Shown in pieces: positions 20,348-29,990 of a DNA stretch of 64,000 bases. Position 1 is the first letter of the stretch, and each line of letters opens with the position of its first letter. The notes below the pieces were generated by a model. It was not told where the DNA came from. It saw only the letters and a list, made by a program, of their open reading frames with translations, and ran no database searches. This DNA is from Neisseriaceae bacterium PsAf (GTDB lineage Bacteria; Pseudomonadota; Gammaproteobacteria; Burkholderiales; Neisseriaceae). The translations under genes and the position numbers were made by a program. The stretch covers positions 1-64,000 of the forward strand of contig WNLJ01000016.1 of assembly GCA_017114885.1 (NCBI GenBank), in the 5' to 3' direction.

Positions 20348-20923
20348 TTATTTGCCTTCAGAATTCACATTGATCTGATATTTTTTGACGATTTGTTTAT
20401 TTAAGCGTTCAAATTTTTCTAAAGTATTTTGAGTTTCTTGCCCTAGTGATTCAATTTTATTAGAGTTTTCACCCTTTGATACATCGTTTAATGCATCATT
20501 TAATTCTTTATTTTGTTGCAAAAACTTAACTGCTAATATTTGTAACTCTTTTAAATCGTCATTAGTTACTACAATACTATTAAGGGAACTAATCGCTTCA
20601 TCGATTTGTTTATTTTGTTGAGAAAAATTAGAAATATTCGATGTCTTACTTTTCTCTTCAATCATATTGATATATTGCATCAGTTGTTCATATTCCGTAG
20701 CTACTTGTTTATTGGCCAACAAAGCATCGAGTGCATCTGGTTTTGTGGCTTTTTCTTGATTTTTTTCTGTTGTTTCTAATGGCTCTGTATTGACAACTTC
20801 GGAAGAATCAGATAATTGAGTTGATGATTGGGTTGTTGTTTCTTCTTCTACCACCTCATCTTTACAGGCCACCATACCTGTCAAAACTGTAATACTCATA
20901 ATATAAAAAAATGTTTTTTTCAT
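20348..20923 (-). CDS. Putative lipoprotein, coiled-coil rich
   Basis: Not recognised beyond its class. The chosen ATG at 20923 is preceded by a GAGGGAGAA ribosome binding site and starts MKKTFFYIMSITVLTGMVAC, a signal peptide ending in a lipobox-like MVAC; upstream in-frame codons lack both. The mature part begins with an acidic Ser/Thr-rich linker (about 40 residues), followed by about 130 residues of predicted helical, Gln/Asn/Lys-rich coiled coil. About 191 residues. Probably a membrane-anchored envelope protein; no partner genes are adjacent. Confidence 0.7.
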   Translation of the reverse strand: MKKTFFYIMSITVLTGMVACKDEVVEEETTTQSSTQLSDSSEVVNTEPLETTEKNQEKATKPDALDALLANKQVATEYEQLMQYINMIEEKSKTSNISNFSQQNKQIDEAISSLNSIVVTNDDLKELQILAVKFLQQNKELNDALNDVSKGENSNKIESLGQETQNTLEKFERLNKQIVKKYQINVNSEGK

Positions 20924-21078
20924 GTGGATTCTCCCTCTTTTATACTCTATATCGTTCATTAATATCATACTTATTATAATACCTAATCAACCAAAAAATA
21001 AGACAGAACAACATTAACCTACAGGAAAATATTATTCTGTCTGAGAAATGAAACTAAGTATACTAATATACAGTTTAT

Positions 21079-21369
21079 TTAGCTCGGAATTTCTTCATAG
21101 TGGTGTTCATCATAGTTTTCTTCTAAATAAGAATTAACAGTTTTATCAAACTCAATCCAATGAGGTGTTTTTTGATGTTCTGCTAATACATCAGCATTAT
21201 CCCAGTGTTCAATTAAAACATAATTATTTTCGCCACCATGATTTTGCCATAATTGATAAAAACTACAACCTGATTCTTGATTTGATTCAGTAACCATGTT
21301 TTCTAAAAGTTTTAAAAATTCCGCTTTATTTTCTTTCTTAACTTTAAAAAATACATTTAATGTAATCAT
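21079..21369 (-). CDS. Antibiotic biosynthesis monooxygenase (ABM) family protein
   Basis: 96-residue ABM-fold protein of the YgiN/putative quinol monooxygenase type. Supporting pattern: an N-terminal beta strand LNVFFKVKKEN, then FLKLLENMVTES, ESGCSFYQLWQ and YVLIEHWDNADVLAEHQKT with the conserved W and H. These small dimers oxidise quinol-like or aldehyde substrates; this one's substrate is unknown. A clear ribosome binding site (AAGGAGAAA) precedes the ATG. Confidence 0.8.
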   Translation of the reverse strand: MITLNVFFKVKKENKAEFLKLLENMVTESNQESGCSFYQLWQNHGGENNYVLIEHWDNADVLAEHQKTPHWIEFDKTVNSYLEENYDEHHYEEIPS

Positions 21370-21460
21370 AAATTTCTCCTTAAATTTAATTAATTATTAA
21401 AAAGTACATCGTTAGAATAACACCCATCTGTCCAAATGAAAAATAGTTTCCCTCTATAAG

Positions 21461-21908
21461 CTAATTAGAATTTCTAATCATTTGCCAAATATAATCTGGT
21501 TCATTGACAGGATTAAATCCAAGTTTGTCATATAACCTTTCTGCTGTTTTAGTGGAGAGCATAATTTTTTTGATACTTCTAACATCAGGATGATTTAAAC
21601 AGCTATTAATTAAAAACTTACCTAAGCCGTCCACGAAAATCTTCAATCACAAACACATCACATAGATAAGCAAAACGAACATAATCTCTTATTACTCGGG
21701 CAAAACCAATCATTTTGTCATCTTTATATAAACCAAAACATAAACTATTTTTAATAGATTGGCTAATTTCATTGCGCCCAATCCCTTTTGCCCAACTTGA
21801 ATTAACTAGAAAATCATAAACAACTTGATGATTAATTAAATTTTTATCAGTTGACACAGTGAAACGATCTTTTCTACAACCATATAATGAGGATATTTTG
21901 GTTTCCAA
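21461..21908 (-). pseudogene. GNAT family N-acetyltransferase, frameshifted
   Basis: Two overlapping frames together give a normal GNAT of about 148 residues. The first (from a TTG at 21908) runs through IGFARVIRDYVRFAYLCDVF to VIEDFRG. The second carries GLGKFLINSCLNHPDV to the C-terminal LYDKLGFNPVNEPDYIW. The break falls inside the acetyl-CoA binding loop, where RGxGLG is expected: one extra base, or two missing, near 21625-21632. The substrate of this GNAT subgroup is unknown. No ribosome binding site is evident before the TTG. Confidence 0.85.
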
Positions 21909-22143
21909 AATAAAAATTCTAAAAAATAAAAAAACAGATACTAAAAAGAAATCATAATACTACCTAAAATAAAAATAATTATCTTACTGTTGTATTGCTT
22001 GCAATTTATTAATAAAAACTTTACTTCACTTACAAGCTATCAACTTGAAGAAACACTTTAGGCAGCTAGACTATTACATTATTCTAGACCAAGAAAATGT
22101 GCTCCCCTTATTAGATTGCAGTATAAAAATTACTTTTTGTACT

Positions 22144-22299
22144 TCACAAAAAAATATAATAAGCTATCAGATAGGAGACAACACCCAAAATCGCACTTAC
22201 ATATGGATTCCAGTGAGCACCACTAGTCAGTCCCAACCCCATAAATGAAGTGGTTATAAGGCTTCTACTAAAATCTCCCATATTTCTTAAATCACTCAT
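22144..22299 (-). CDS. Small membrane protein, 51 residues
   Basis: Not recognised. An ATG at 22299 is preceded by a near-perfect ribosome binding site, GGAGGGAAGGGT. It opens a 51-codon frame ending in TGA at 22144. The peptide starts MSDLRNMGDFSRSL, continues with a glycine-rich hydrophobic stretch (ITTSFMGLGLTSGA) and, after HWNPY, has a second hydrophobic segment (about 34-51) that ends the protein. Two short membrane passes or one plus an amphipathic helix are possible. It lies in the accessory zone between two broken genes. The strong Shine-Dalgarno supports translation, but a leaderless relic cannot be excluded. Confidence 0.55.
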   Translation of the reverse strand: MSDLRNMGDFSRSLITTSFMGLGLTSGAHWNPYVSAILGVVSYLIAYYIFL

Positions 22300-22426
22300 A
22301 CCCTTCCCTCCAATAAACTAAAATGATTAAATAATTAGTTTTAACATAATTGTTATTATTATATTTAAAAAGTTGTCTATGACCAAAAATTTATTTAAAC
22401 TTTAAACATATATCTAACTTAATACT

Positions 22427-23067
22427 ATATACAAATATTCAATAAAAAAAAATTTTCTTATTTTAGCGACCAGTATAGTAATTTTCTTATTAATCTATAC
22501 AGGGTTATATACTAACAATAGATTAACTTGGTTACTGGAAGTGATTCCTGTTTTTATTGCTTTGCCTTTATTATGGTTCACCTATTCTCGTTATCCATTA
22601 ACACCGTTATTATACTTTTTTATTTTTATACATATGCTTATTTTAATAATAGGCGGGCAATATAGCTACGCACACGTACCATTAGGATTTGAAGTCCAAG
22701 AGTGGTTGGGGTTAAGTCGAAATCCTTATGATAAGTTAGGTCATTTTTTTCAAGGTTTTGTCCCAGCTTTGATAGCTTATGAAATTCTCGTACGAGGAAA
22801 ATATGTCAAAGGAAAAAAATGCTTTATTTCCTTATTGTATGTATTGCGTTAGCTATTAGTGCTAGTTATGAATTATTAGAATGGTTGGCTGCACTATTAT
22901 TAGGACAAGGCGCTGATGAATTTTTAGGTACTCAGGGGGACCCATGGGATACACAGTCAGATATGTTTTGTGCTTTAATTGGTTCTATTAGTGCTTTATT
23001 ATTCTTTAGCCGTTGGCAAAATAAACAGATAAATAAAATGATACAAAACAATATATCTGACAATTAA
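22427..23067 (+). pseudogene. YjdF-like (DUF2238) membrane protein, disrupted
   Basis: The reading frame translates continuously from about 22418 but has no ATG, GTG or TTG with a ribosome binding site at its head. The hydrophobic N-terminus FLILATSIVIFLLIYTG precedes the family landmarks GLSRNPYDKLGHFFQGFVPA and, after a frame change, ASYELLEW and the GTQGDPWDTQSDMFCAL motif. The frame change is at the A7 run 22813-22819: eight A residues would keep one frame. With the correction it is a complete multi-pass protein of about 210 residues, the usual DUF2238 size. The family's function is unknown. Confidence 0.85.
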
Positions 23068-23194
23068 TAATATCTTTAAAATATTCCTAGTCTTATAATA
23101 AGATAATCAAGAAATTAATAATTGGTTTATTGGTAATCAATTAAAAAATGTTAGTATTGTTCCTAACATGACATTTCGGCTAACAGGATAAAGT

Positions 23195-23791
23195 ATGGAC
23201 GAGAAATATACCTTAAGCATTCATAATGATAGTGATCTTTCAGATGACTGGGGCTATATCCATACTTGGCTAGATGTGAGCGATGGTAATCAAAAAGAAT
23301 ATATTAGTTTTTGCGCCAATGATTTAGAAGATGATAGAGCGATGGCCAAAATAGGAGAAGGTAGATTTGATGGCCGTGATTTATGTGGTGATAGTTTATG
23401 CGATAAAGACGCCAAACCTACTGATCGTTACTATGATCGTCGCCCGCCTTCTGAATCATATACTTTTGACATCTCCAAAGAAAAATACGATAAAATTCTT
23501 TCTCAATACAAAACACTAACTGAATTAAAAATAAAACCTACTTATGAAGCCACAGGACGACGTAAAGGTTGTTATAACTGCACTACTTTTGCCCGTGAAT
23601 TACTATTGCATGTAGATATCGATGTCTTAAAGCACGCAAGATCTCCTCTAAGTGTTAAGAAAATTATTAAAGCTCTTGAAAATAACTTGTCTATCCCCTC
23701 TCTAGAAGAGCTTGAATTAAGTAATCAAACTGATTTACCTATTGGTCGCGGTCTGCGTCGCCATGCTCTCAATACTAAATTAAAAGAATAG
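23195..23791 (+). CDS. Hypothetical protein with possible cysteine-peptidase-like motifs
   Basis: 198 residues, no signal peptide or membrane segment, well-placed ribosome binding site (AGGATAAAG). I do not recognise the family. Notable features are an N-terminal GYIHTWLDV strand with H23, an ESYTFDISKEKYDKIL segment (about 86-102) and KGCYNCTTFARELL (124-137), where N128-C129 starts a helix. The order His strand, Tyr-rich middle, NC-xx-FA helix resembles permuted NlpC/P60 or LRAT-like cysteine peptidases found among secreted effectors. That is a pattern-based inference only. No immunity gene or secretion marker is adjacent, and the tRNA follows. Confidence 0.6.
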   Translation: MDEKYTLSIHNDSDLSDDWGYIHTWLDVSDGNQKEYISFCANDLEDDRAMAKIGEGRFDGRDLCGDSLCDKDAKPTDRYYDRRPPSESYTFDISKEKYDKILSQYKTLTELKIKPTYEATGRRKGCYNCTTFARELLLHVDIDVLKHARSPLSVKKIIKALENNLSIPSLEELELSNQTDLPIGRGLRRHALNTKLKE

Positions 23792-23877
23792 AAACACCAA
23801 AAAACAAGCTATAAAGCACAGCACGAGTATTGGGCTAAAATTAAGGAAACTATATTAGATAAACAATAATGATTGAA

Positions 23878-23953
<76 letters not shown>

Positions 23954-24088
23954 TTTCTTTTGAAAAGATAAGCATTCTATCATAAGTTATTTTTTTTTAA
24001 AAGAAACAAGTTATTTTTAATCTGATATATCATGAAATGCTCATTAAATATAATACAATGTTTAAATGATGATTGCTTTTTATCATCT

Positions 24089-24430
24089 TCAAATCACGCC
24101 AAAATAATAATTTAATATAATAGAAAAAATAACAGGAATAATAACAGTAGCAAAAAGACTATTGGTCAATACAGCAGTTAATACCGCCATTAAACTTAGT
24201 GCCGGTACATAGCCAAAATCAGTACTATCCTGCTGATATTTAGTTGATAATTCAAATAAAATTAAAGAGAGCATCATCGTGACAGGAATAAATTCTAACC
24301 AACAAAAAAGTAATTTGAATTTCTGAATTTTTTCTGACCAAACAAATGGCATAACTCTTGGTATCAAAGTAACAATACCTTCTCCAAAAATTGCCCAAAA
24401 AACACAGGTCTTATCCATATTAACACTCAT
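24089..24430 (-). CDS. azlD: Branched-chain amino acid export protein AzlD
   Basis: 113-residue multi-pass membrane protein of the AzlD family, small partner of AzlC in branched-chain amino acid export. Landmarks are the LIPRVMPFVW stretch near the N-terminus and an ALSLMAVLTAVLTNSLFATV helix in the second half. Its ATG overlaps the restored end of azlC (ATGAGTGTTAA), a classic coupled arrangement. As azlC carries a frameshift, AzlD may be without its partner. Confidence 0.85.
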   Translation of the reverse strand: MSVNMDKTCVFWAIFGEGIVTLIPRVMPFVWSEKIQKFKLLFCWLEFIPVTMMLSLILFELSTKYQQDSTDFGYVPALSLMAVLTAVLTNSLFATVIIPVIFSIILNYYFGVI

Positions 24431-25134
24431 CCGCCCATCTACTATATATAAATCCCAAACTGCTAACTACAATAGTAACAACCAAGACCACAAAACTAGG
24501 CTTAAATAAGTAATAAATTGGCCAAAATAAAACAACTGTCATAGCAATAACTAATAAATCCAATTTAAGATTACGATTTGTTTTAATTGTTATCACAACT
24601 AAACCTATAAACGTATATCAATGAGTAGCTCAAAATATTAATATAGGAACTACGAATATAAGAAGCAAATACAGAACCAAATATATTCGCAATAAACCAA
24701 TTTAAATAGGCAACAATATTCAAGCCAAACATCCAAAAAAAAGTAATATGCTTCTTTTCTTTAGCCTCTATTGATGCTACACCAAAAGTTTCATCAGTAA
24801 GTTGAGAACCTAAAAGTATTTTTTTAGGAATACTTATTCCTTGAAAATATTGACTAAGGTAAGTTGACATTAAGACATATCTGATATTGAGTAGAAAAAT
24901 TGAAGACCATATAGCAAAGAGTGTTAGATGAGATTGTAACATACTGGACAATACAAATTGTCCAGCTCCAGCATATAAAAATAGAGAAGCAAAAGCCACC
25001 TGCATATGAGATAAGCCACTTATATTCGCAACTGCTCCTGATGCAAATCCTATACTCCAATAAGCAAGTAAAGTAGGAATACACGCTTTGCATCCTCTGA
25101 CAAATTCTTTTATTGAATCTCGTTGCTCAAACAT
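24420..25134 (-). pseudogene. azlC: Branched-chain amino acid exporter AzlC, frameshifted
   Basis: The open frame from 25134 gives 183 residues of a typical AzlC: FVRGCKACIPTLLAYWSIGFA, FLYAGAGQFV and LTDETFGVAS. It then ends in a non-conserved YRFSCDNN at 24583. The neighbouring frame continues the protein with FIGLVVITIKTNRN, two more hydrophobic segments and a stop at 24420, giving 238 residues as expected. The shift lies at about 24600-24615. Without the last helices the permease is unlikely to work. AzlCD exports branched-chain amino acids in Bacillus. Confidence 0.85.
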
Positions 25135-25404
25135 ACACTCTTCCCATCACTTTTGGTAATAACTAATTGACAACTTAGCTAATTACAAAATATCATTCTC
25201 ACTATCGGATTCACTGATAAATCATAGAATAAAATAAAATAGCTATAAAAGAATGTATTTGTATATATAAATAACTGCTTTATTCACTTTTTTATTACCT
25301 TTAATTTACTTTACTTCCTGTCAGTAGTATTTTTTGTGCATCACATTAGTTCAAGAAAAAATAATATCTCTCATCTCTTAAAAGATATACAATGACATTT
25401 GGTT

Positions 25405-25544
25405 CTTCAGGGAGTGGTGAAATTCCATACTGGTGGTATTGATGATTGGATACAATCATTAGAGCCCACGAGCAATTAATTGCAGATTTGGTCAAATCCA
25501 AAGCCAACAGTTAGAGTCTGGATGAAAGAAGAGTCGTCCTGAAG
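25405..25544 (+). promoter_or_regulatory. FMN riboswitch (RFN element)
   Basis: The closing stem CTTCAGG (25405-25411) pairs with CCTGAAG (25538-25544). Between them are the conserved blocks GTGAAATTCC, the GGTGGT turn, AGAGCCCACGAG, CAGATTTGGT, the GCCAACAG segment and AGAGTCTGGATGAAAGAAG. The switch ends 32 bases before ribB, whose ribosome binding site lies in that gap, so control is probably at translation initiation, or termination inside the leader. A TATACA at 25386-25391 could be its -10 box. Confidence 0.95.
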
Positions 25545-25576
25545 TTATCTTATATTTAATTTAAAGGATAACTACA

Positions 25577-26197
25577 ATGCAAAATAATATTCAAAAAGCA
25601 ATACATGATATTCAACTGGGTAAGCCGATTGCCATGACGGATGATGCTGACAGGGAAAATGAAGCTGACTTGATTATCGCAGCTGAAAAAATATCAACCC
25701 CTCTTATGGCAATGATGATTCGATATGGTAGTGGTATTGTTTGTCTTTGCTTAGATAAACAACAAGCGGAGGCACTCGCTTTAAAGCCTATGGTGGCAAA
25801 TAATCAAAGTAAATATCATACCAACTTTACTCAATCAATAGAGGCTACTAGTGGTGTTACTACTGGCGTTTCTGCTCAAGATAGAGTAACTACGATTCGC
25901 ACAGCTATTTCTAAACAATTTGTACCAGGAGATATTGTCAGCCCTGGTCATGTATTCCCTCTTATTTCACATCCTTCGGGTGTATTAGGCCGCAGGGGAC
26001 ACACTGAAAGTTCTGTCGATTTAGTAAAATTAGCAAACTTAAAACCTGCTGCTGTTTTGTGTGAGCTGATGAATGATGATGGCACCATGATGAAAGGTAT
26101 CGCTTTAGATAATTTCATCAAGAAACATCAAATCACTAAAATTAGTATTGCAGAAATTAGCAATTACCGACAACAACTAAATCTTAAAGAAGCATAA
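25577..26197 (+). CDS. ribB: 3,4-dihydroxy-2-butanone 4-phosphate synthase
   Basis: Makes the four-carbon precursor of riboflavin from ribulose 5-phosphate. The 206-residue protein is the stand-alone RibB form without a GTP cyclohydrolase II domain. It has TDDADRENEADLI (about 20-32) with the acidic metal ligands, the SGIVCLCLD segment, HTNFTQSIEAT and GVLGRRGHTESSVDL. The rest of the riboflavin pathway is not nearby, so the FMN riboswitch controls this gene alone. A good terminator follows. Confidence 0.96.
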   Translation: MQNNIQKAIHDIQLGKPIAMTDDADRENEADLIIAAEKISTPLMAMMIRYGSGIVCLCLDKQQAEALALKPMVANNQSKYHTNFTQSIEATSGVTTGVSAQDRVTTIRTAISKQFVPGDIVSPGHVFPLISHPSGVLGRRGHTESSVDLVKLANLKPAAVLCELMNDDGTMMKGIALDNFIKKHQITKISIAEISNYRQQLNLKEA

Positions 26198-26228
26198 TAA
26201 AAAAGACCCGAATGGGTCTTTTTTATTA
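26198..26228. terminator. Bidirectional rho-independent terminator (ribB / rpoD)
   Basis: AAAAAAGACCC and GGGTCTTTTTT pair around a GAAT tetraloop between the convergent genes. Confidence 0.9.
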
Positions 26229-26239
26229 TTCAATTTAAA

Positions 26240-28192
26240 TTAGTCATCCTTACCATCTAAAAAACCTCTTAATAACTCACTACGAGTAGGATGACGTAAT
26301 TTACGCAACGCTTTGGCTTCAATCTGTCTAATCCGCTCACGAGTGACATCAAATTGTCGGCCCACTTCTTCTAACGTATGATCAGTATTCATTTCAATAC
26401 CAAAACGCATACGTAACACTTTCGCCTCTCTTGGTGTTAAACTAGATAAAATTTCTCGCGTTACCTCTCTCAAACTCGAATACATTGCGGCTTCAGATGG
26501 TGCAATTGTATTCGTATCACCAATAAAATCACCAATATGAGAATCATCATCATCTCCAATAGGCGTTTCCATTGAAATGGGTTCCTTGGCAATTTTCATG
26601 ATTTTACGTATTTTTTCTTCAGGCATTTCCATCATTTCCGCTAAGGTTGCGGAATCTGGATCATTACCTGTTTCCTGTAAATATTGTCTTGATAAACGGT
26701 TCATTTTATTAATTGTCTCAATCATATGTACAGGAATACGAATTGTTCTTGCCTGATCTGCAATAGAGCGTGTAATCGCTTGACGAATCCACCACGTTGC
26801 ATAAGTCGAAAATTTATATCCACGACGGTACTCAAATTTATCAACTGCTTTCATCAAACCAATATTACCTTCTTGAATCAAATCTAAAAACTGCAATCCC
26901 CGATTGGTATATTTTTTGGCAATCGAAATCACTAATCTTAAATTGGCTTGAATCATTTCTTCTTTGGCATCGTTAGTCTCTCTCTCACTTTTGGCCAAAT
27001 CTCGACTAATTGCTTTTAACTCATCAATAGATAACATGGTTTCATCTTCAATAGCAATCAACTGATTTTGTAATTCCAAAATATTGTGTTGAAAGCGAGA
27101 TAATTCTTCCGCCCAAGTATTGCCTTTAGCAATTTCTTCATCAATCCAATTCAAATCAGTAAAACGCCCTTTGAAGTTTTCAAGTACATACTCTCGATCC
27201 ATATTAATGTGATCAACACATAAATTTAAAATCTCAATCTCGTATTGACGCACTAAATCTACCTTATCACGTAAACTTTGACACAACGCTTCAATCTGTT
27301 TGGTTGTAAATCTAACTTTATAGAGTTCATTAACGATATCATTTTGTATTTTTAGATATTTTTCACTATCGGTGCCATTCTTTTTTAATTCTTTAACCAT
27401 TTGGTTATACATTTTTTCTACCACAGCGAAATGCTCTAAAGCAACTACTTTTAGATCTTCTAAATTTTGCTCGGAAATAGAGCCGCCACTAGAGGATGTA
27501 TCATCGTCATCTTCTGTATCTACTTCATCATCAGAATCATCAACACTATCGGTATCAGTTGCATTTTCCAAATCATCCTCTTGCTCTTCAGATTCTGCGG
27601 CATCCATTTCTGTTTTAGAATCGTCCGTATTAATAATCCCTTCAACGACTTCATCTACAGATAATTCATCGTTTTTTATTTTTTCTGCCAAAGTCAATAT
27701 TTCTGCAATAGAGCTAGGACATGCACTGATAGATTCAATCATTTTTTTCAATGCATTTTCAATTTTCTTGGCGATAATGATTTCATCATCTCGGGTCAAT
27801 AAATCAACTTGTCCCATTTCTCGCATATACATACGTACAGGATCGGTCGTTCTACCAAATTCAGAATCTACACTCGATAATGCTGCTTCTGTGACTGCAT
27901 CATCATCGGTATCAGTCACTGTATTATCGCTCATTAATAATGTTTCATCATCAGGAGCAACTTCAGTGACCTGAATGCCCAAACCACCAATCATACTAAT
28001 AATATTATCAATTTGCTCACTATCAATAATATCTTCTGGTAAATAATCATTAATTTCTGCAAAGGTAAGATAGCCTCTCTCTTTCCCTAAAACAACTAAC
28101 TTACTTACTTGATTTCTTTTTTCTTCTGCAGATAATGATTGAGGCTTATTGGTTGCAACATCAGAATTCAAAGGTTTATTATTTTGTGCCAT
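26240..28192 (-). CDS. rpoD: RNA polymerase sigma-70 factor RpoD
   Basis: Primary sigma factor, about 650 residues. It has region 1.1 (about 20-95), region 1.2 [11 protein letters not shown], an acidic non-conserved spacer rich in Asp/Ser, and complete regions 2.1-2.4 ([33 protein letters not shown]), 3 and 4 ([21 protein letters not shown]). I take the ATG at 28192, which has GGAAG five bases upstream, over the TTG at 28204. Last gene of the macromolecular synthesis operon rpsU-yqeY-dnaG-rpoD. Confidence 0.97.
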   Translation of the reverse strand: MAQNNKPLNSDVATNKPQSLSAEEKRNQVSKLVVLGKERGYLTFAEINDYLPEDIIDSEQIDNIISMIGGLGIQVTEVAPDDETLLMSDNTVTDTDDDAVTEAALSSVDSEFGRTTDPVRMYMREMGQVDLLTRDDEIIIAKKIENALKKMIESISACPSSIAEILTLAEKIKNDELSVDEVVEGIINTDDSKTEMDAAESEEQEDDLENATDTDSVDDSDDEVDTEDDDDTSSSGGSISEQNLEDLKVVALEHFAVVEKMYNQMVKELKKNGTDSEKYLKIQNDIVNELYKVRFTTKQIEALCQSLRDKVDLVRQYEIEILNLCVDHINMDREYVLENFKGRFTDLNWIDEEIAKGNTWAEELSRFQHNILELQNQLIAIEDETMLSIDELKAISRDLAKSERETNDAKEEMIQANLRLVISIAKKYTNRGLQFLDLIQEGNIGLMKAVDKFEYRRGYKFSTYATWWIRQAITRSIADQARTIRIPVHMIETINKMNRLSRQYLQETGNDPDSATLAEMMEMPEEKIRKIMKIAKEPISMETPIGDDDDSHIGDFIGDTNTIAPSEAAMYSSLREVTREILSSLTPREAKVLRMRFGIEMNTDHTLEEVGRQFDVTRERIRQIEAKALRKLRHPTRSELLRGFLDGKDD

Positions 28193-28225
28193 AATTTCTT
28201 CCAAATATCTAATAAATATTCACAT

Positions 28226-29989
28226 CTATCGCGCTAATAAATGCATTAGTAATTGTTCTTCATCTCCACTTAAAGACCTTTGCTTCATCAAACCTTTAAG
28301 CTCATAAATTTCTCTTTCAACAATTTCTTTTTTAATTTTCGCGATACCATGTTTAAAGTTTTCTTCTATATTCATCAATTGAATATCTTGATCATCTTTT
28401 TGCAAAGATTCTTGTAGAATATCCGTAATCAAAGTAGAAAATTTTGTGTTTTTAAAAATTTCTTCTAACTGCACAGCATTCTTAATATCGTTGTTCATTT
28501 TTATCGCGTCTGACAATGCTAGTAAACACTGTACTTCTTCGCTGTACTCTAAGTAATCAGGTAACTCTACATATGAGGCTAATTTTGGATTTATCAATAA
28601 CCAGTTGAGCATTTTTTTATTATAAGGAGTCACTTCAATTTTCTTAATACTCTTGGCTGGAAATAAACCCTGTCTATATGATTTTAATTGCTCAGTCTGT
28701 TTCTCATCTCCTATTAGCTGACTTAGCTCATCCATACTAATTTGCAATTGATTGGCCAAATCTTTCATGATCATAAATCTGAGAGAGGATGCTTTTAACT
28801 GAGACAAAAGTGGTTTGGCTATTTTGATAATATCCGCTTTCACCTCTCCATACTGTAAATTTCTACCTGCTATTAAGTGTTCAATAAAATATTGAGACAA
28901 AGGAATTGCTTCTTCATTGATAAAACTTTCGAATACGTCCTTTCCATATTCCCTTACGTAAGAATCTGGATCTTCTCCTTCTGGTAAAAAAACGAAGTAT
29001 AAAATTTTATCGTCTCTTAAGTACTCAAGTGCGTTATTTAACGCTCTCCAAGCTGCTTTACGCCCCGCTTCGTCGCCATCAAAACAAAAATAGATTTGAT
29101 TGGAAAAACGAAATAAGAGTCTGATATGTTGTCCCGTTGTAGCAGTTCCTAATGTAGCAACGGCATAATTAACACCATATTGAGCCAATGAAATTACATC
29201 CATATAACCTTCAACCACTATCGCTTTTTCAAGTGATCGAATTTGATTTTTGGCCTCATATAAACCATAAAGACATTGACTTTTATCAAACAAAATAGTT
29301 TCAGGAGAATTAAGATATTTAGGCTCGCCAGTATCCATAATACGTCCACCAAACCCAATGACTGCCCCTTCTATGTCTTTAATAGGGAACATAATCCTAT
29401 CTCGAAATCTTGGATAATAGTTTTGTTCTTTTTGTGACAATAAACCACCAGTGACTAAATCCTGATAGATAGACGAATTAGGAAAAACTTCCGCTAGATA
29501 ATTATAGTTAGGCGCATATCCGATTTGATAGGTCTCGATAATCTCTTTTGACAAGCCTCTTCTTTTAAGATATTCAAGCGAAAGAGATGATTTATTCTTT
29601 TGCAGAAAAAAATAATTGGATAATTGTTGATTGTAATCTTTTAGAATTTCTTCTTTCTTTTTATTTTCCTTTCTCTCTTCAAAATTAAAATCACTTTTCA
29701 CTCTTGGCACAGTCAACCCAACCAAAGAGGCCAATTTTTCAATTGATTCAGGAAAATCCAGACCCACATAATCCATCATAAAACTGATGGCATCACCATG
29801 TACGCCACAGCCAAAACAATGATAAAACTGTTTCTCTCGAGAGACATGAAACGAAGGTGTTTTCTCATGATGAAAAGGACAACAAGCAACATAACTGGCA
29901 CCAGCTTTCTTAAGCGGCACATATGCGTCAATAACATCTACAATATCCACCTTGCCCAGTAATTCAACTTTAAATGCACTAGGAATCAT
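28226..29989 (-). CDS. dnaG: DNA primase DnaG
   Basis: Synthesises RNA primers at the replication fork. The 587-residue protein has the N-terminal zinc site CPFHHEKTPSFH with the later CFGCG pair (within about 37-63), the TOPRIM core with VVEGYMDVISL and CFDGDEAGRKAAWRAL (about 255-315), and a C-terminal DnaB-binding region. It starts one base after the yqeY stop. The C-terminal third is diverged but of normal length. Confidence 0.96.
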   Translation of the reverse strand: MIPSAFKVELLGKVDIVDVIDAYVPLKKAGASYVACCPFHHEKTPSFHVSREKQFYHCFGCGVHGDAISFMMDYVGLDFPESIEKLASLVGLTVPRVKSDFNFEERKENKKKEEILKDYNQQLSNYFFLQKNKSSLSLEYLKRRGLSKEIIETYQIGYAPNYNYLAEVFPNSSIYQDLVTGGLLSQKEQNYYPRFRDRIMFPIKDIEGAVIGFGGRIMDTGEPKYLNSPETILFDKSQCLYGLYEAKNQIRSLEKAIVVEGYMDVISLAQYGVNYAVATLGTATTGQHIRLLFRFSNQIYFCFDGDEAGRKAAWRALNNALEYLRDDKILYFVFLPEGEDPDSYVREYGKDVFESFINEEAIPLSQYFIEHLIAGRNLQYGEVKADIIKIAKPLLSQLKASSLRFMIMKDLANQLQISMDELSQLIGDEKQTEQLKSYRQGLFPAKSIKKIEVTPYNKKMLNWLLINPKLASYVELPDYLEYSEEVQCLLALSDAIKMNNDIKNAVQLEEIFKNTKFSTLITDILQESLQKDDQDIQLMNIEENFKHGIAKIKKEIVEREIYELKGLMKQRSLSGDEEQLLMHLLAR

Positions 29990-29990
29990 A

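Noticed and set aside
22045-22248. A 67-codon plus-strand frame
   Set aside because: No ribosome binding site or recognisable motifs. The opposite strand holds a frame with a near-perfect Shine-Dalgarno (22144-22299).
27372-27974. A 200-codon plus-strand open frame opposite rpoD
   Set aside because: It is antisense to the acidic low-complexity linker of RpoD; its serine-rich composition is the complement of that bias, and it has no ribosome binding site.
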